DNA of 64,000 bases from Calditrichia bacterium (GTDB taxonomy: Bacteria > Calditrichota > Calditrichia > Calditrichales > J004). Location: positions 62,001 to 126,000 of the forward strand of contig JACKAO010000010.1 in the NCBI GenBank assembly GCA_020635035.1, written 5' to 3'. Numbering within the stretch: the first letter of the stretch is position 1; every line of letters begins with the position of its first letter. Shown piece by piece: positions 63,154 to 64,000 of this stretch. Below the pieces are notes generated by a model that was not told where the DNA came from, ran no database searches, and saw only the letters and a list, made by a program, of their open reading frames with translations. Both the position numbers and the translations under genes were made by a program.

Positions 63154-64000
63154 TTATTGGGGATCCTTAGGGATATCCCCATCCGATATTGTATACTGAT
63201 AGCGCTCTATTCTATGATCATCTGTATTTGCGATATATACAATCTCTTCATCCGAAACGACAATACTCATCGGGTTATTAAAGCGAGCCTGATTTAGCCC
63301 CTGTTTCCCCAGATCAACCGGCTCCCCGGCTTTAATACCTTTATTGTAGAACTTGCTGACACGACCGCTGTCGGCTGCATCCACAACAAAAATTGCATTA
63401 TCATTGCCCAGTGCAACATCCATCGGCCCTTTAAAGCGTTCTAAATCCATGATAGGGTCTTCATATAAAACATATGCTGATGTATAGACACTGTTATCAT
63501 TCAACAATTTCTGAACAAGGAAATTTCCACCAAGTTGGGTAAAGTAGAGATTACCATTATCGTCACAGGCTATACCACGCGGATCATCAACTGTTCCCGC
63601 ACCTGAGCCGAAGCTGGCGATAGTATTGTTGAAGGTACAAACAAACAGTGGATGCAGGCGGTTATTGGTTAGTTTTACAGCCGTTTGTATCACCAGGTCC
63701 AAACTGATAATACGATTTGTACCATTATCCGTGACAAATAATACATTATCTCCGGCAGGCCCGAAAGCAACATCCTGAAAGCTGGCATTCGGATCAGGAT
63801 CTATATAAATGGGATATATGCCAAGGACTGAATCAATCTTACTTTGTTCATCGCTAAAAATATAATTGCCTGAGCTGTCCTGATCGGTTATAACTGAAAG
63901 CACTCCAATATTGTTAATATACTGGTTCCAGGCATAAACCGTATTTGAACCATTTACAATAACAAGATTCAATTTGGAATCTATATCAAGGCCGACTGGA
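63154..64000 (-). CDS. NHL-repeat protein, 5' end outside window
   Basis: Open frame from the window edge to a stop at 63154; the first possible in-window start (TTG at 63972) is not the real one, since the frame continues upstream with PVGLDIDSK. About 280 residues are visible. NHL-type beta-propeller repeats occur at AFGPAGDNVLFVTDNGTN, DPRGIACDDNGNLYFTQ, GPMDVALGNDNAIFVVD and NPMSIVVSDEEIVYIAN. Such propellers usually bind proteins or ligands; secretion cannot be judged without the N-terminus. Confidence 0.8.
   Translation of the reverse strand, partial: PVGLDIDSKLNLVIVNGSNTVYAWNQYINNIGVLSVITDQDSSGNYIFSDEQSKIDSVLGIYPIYIDPDPNASFQDVAFGPAGDNVLFVTDNGTNRIISLDLVIQTAVKLTNNRLHPLFVCTFNNTIASFGSGAGTVDDPRGIACDDNGNLYFTQLGGNFLVQKLLNDNSVYTSAYVLYEDPIMDLERFKGPMDVALGNDNAIFVVDAADSGRVSKFYNKGIKAGEPVDLGKQGLNQARFNNPMSIVVSDEEIVYIANTDDHRIERYQYTISDGDIPKDPQ

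Overview
The window looks like chromosomal DNA of a Gram-negative, free-living bacterium of the FCB group. Five secreted proteins end in a type IX secretion (T9SS) sorting domain of the 'YPNPFNP' kind, which is typical of Calditrichota, KSB1 and Ignavibacteria-like lineages. There are also several lipoproteins, a probable outer-membrane barrel and a monomeric isocitrate dehydrogenase. My best guess is Calditrichota or a close relative; this is inference, because no rRNA gene is present. No tRNA, rRNA, CRISPR array or phage is visible.

Layout. 1-4.8 kb: the end of 6-phosphogluconolactonase, a leftward GntR/YtrA-type operon with membrane proteins, and monomeric NADP isocitrate dehydrogenase. 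4.8-8.1 kb: a leftward tyrosine/homogentisate catabolic operon (hpd, fumarylacetoacetase, hmgA). 8.2-11.5 kb: a DASS carboxylate transporter translationally coupled to a soluble histidine kinase with a cNMP-binding-like domain, then a receiver-only response regulator. 11.6-13.1 kb: an atypical thioredoxin-like protein and thioredoxin reductase. 13.2-15.4 kb: lipid head-group enzymes (CDP-alcohol phosphatidyltransferase, PAP2/AUR1-like). 15.4-21.1 kb: the threonine operon thrA-asd-thrB-thrC. 21.2-24.4 kb: queG and pepF.

24.4-27.6 kb is a gene-poor island with three copies of a repeat carrying paired hairpins, flanking a heavily decayed AAA/DUF4143 ATPase pseudogene. 27.6-32.3 kb: a GH125 mannosidase, an EamA exporter, and a membrane protein overlapping a secreted trypsin-like protease. 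32.4-40.8 kb: a leftward eight-gene cluster under a GbsR/MarR-type regulator, with a dehydrogenase, an unusual KAS III-like enzyme, a sodium:solute symporter, an acyl-CoA ligase, a lipoprotein, an outer-membrane barrel and a lipoprotein hydrolase. It reads like uptake and CoA activation of an unknown organic acid. Two matching 20-bp palindromes flank the regulator gene.

41-47.2 kb: housekeeping (CPBP protease, metG, tatD, rsmA, mgtE). 47.3-50.4 kb: two T9SS cargo proteins. 50.7-54 kb: a NAPE-PLD-like hydrolase, an N-formylglutamate amidohydrolase-like protein and a trypsin-like lipoprotein. 54.3-60.8 kb: a tight three-gene unit of VIT/von Willebrand A surface proteins, all with T9SS sorting tails. 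60.9-64 kb: an FxLYD-like protein, a glyoxalase II-like hydrolase, an unknown envelope protein and a truncated NHL-repeat protein. Two MITE-like elements with terminal inverted repeats, plus related palindromes, sit in several intergenic gaps.
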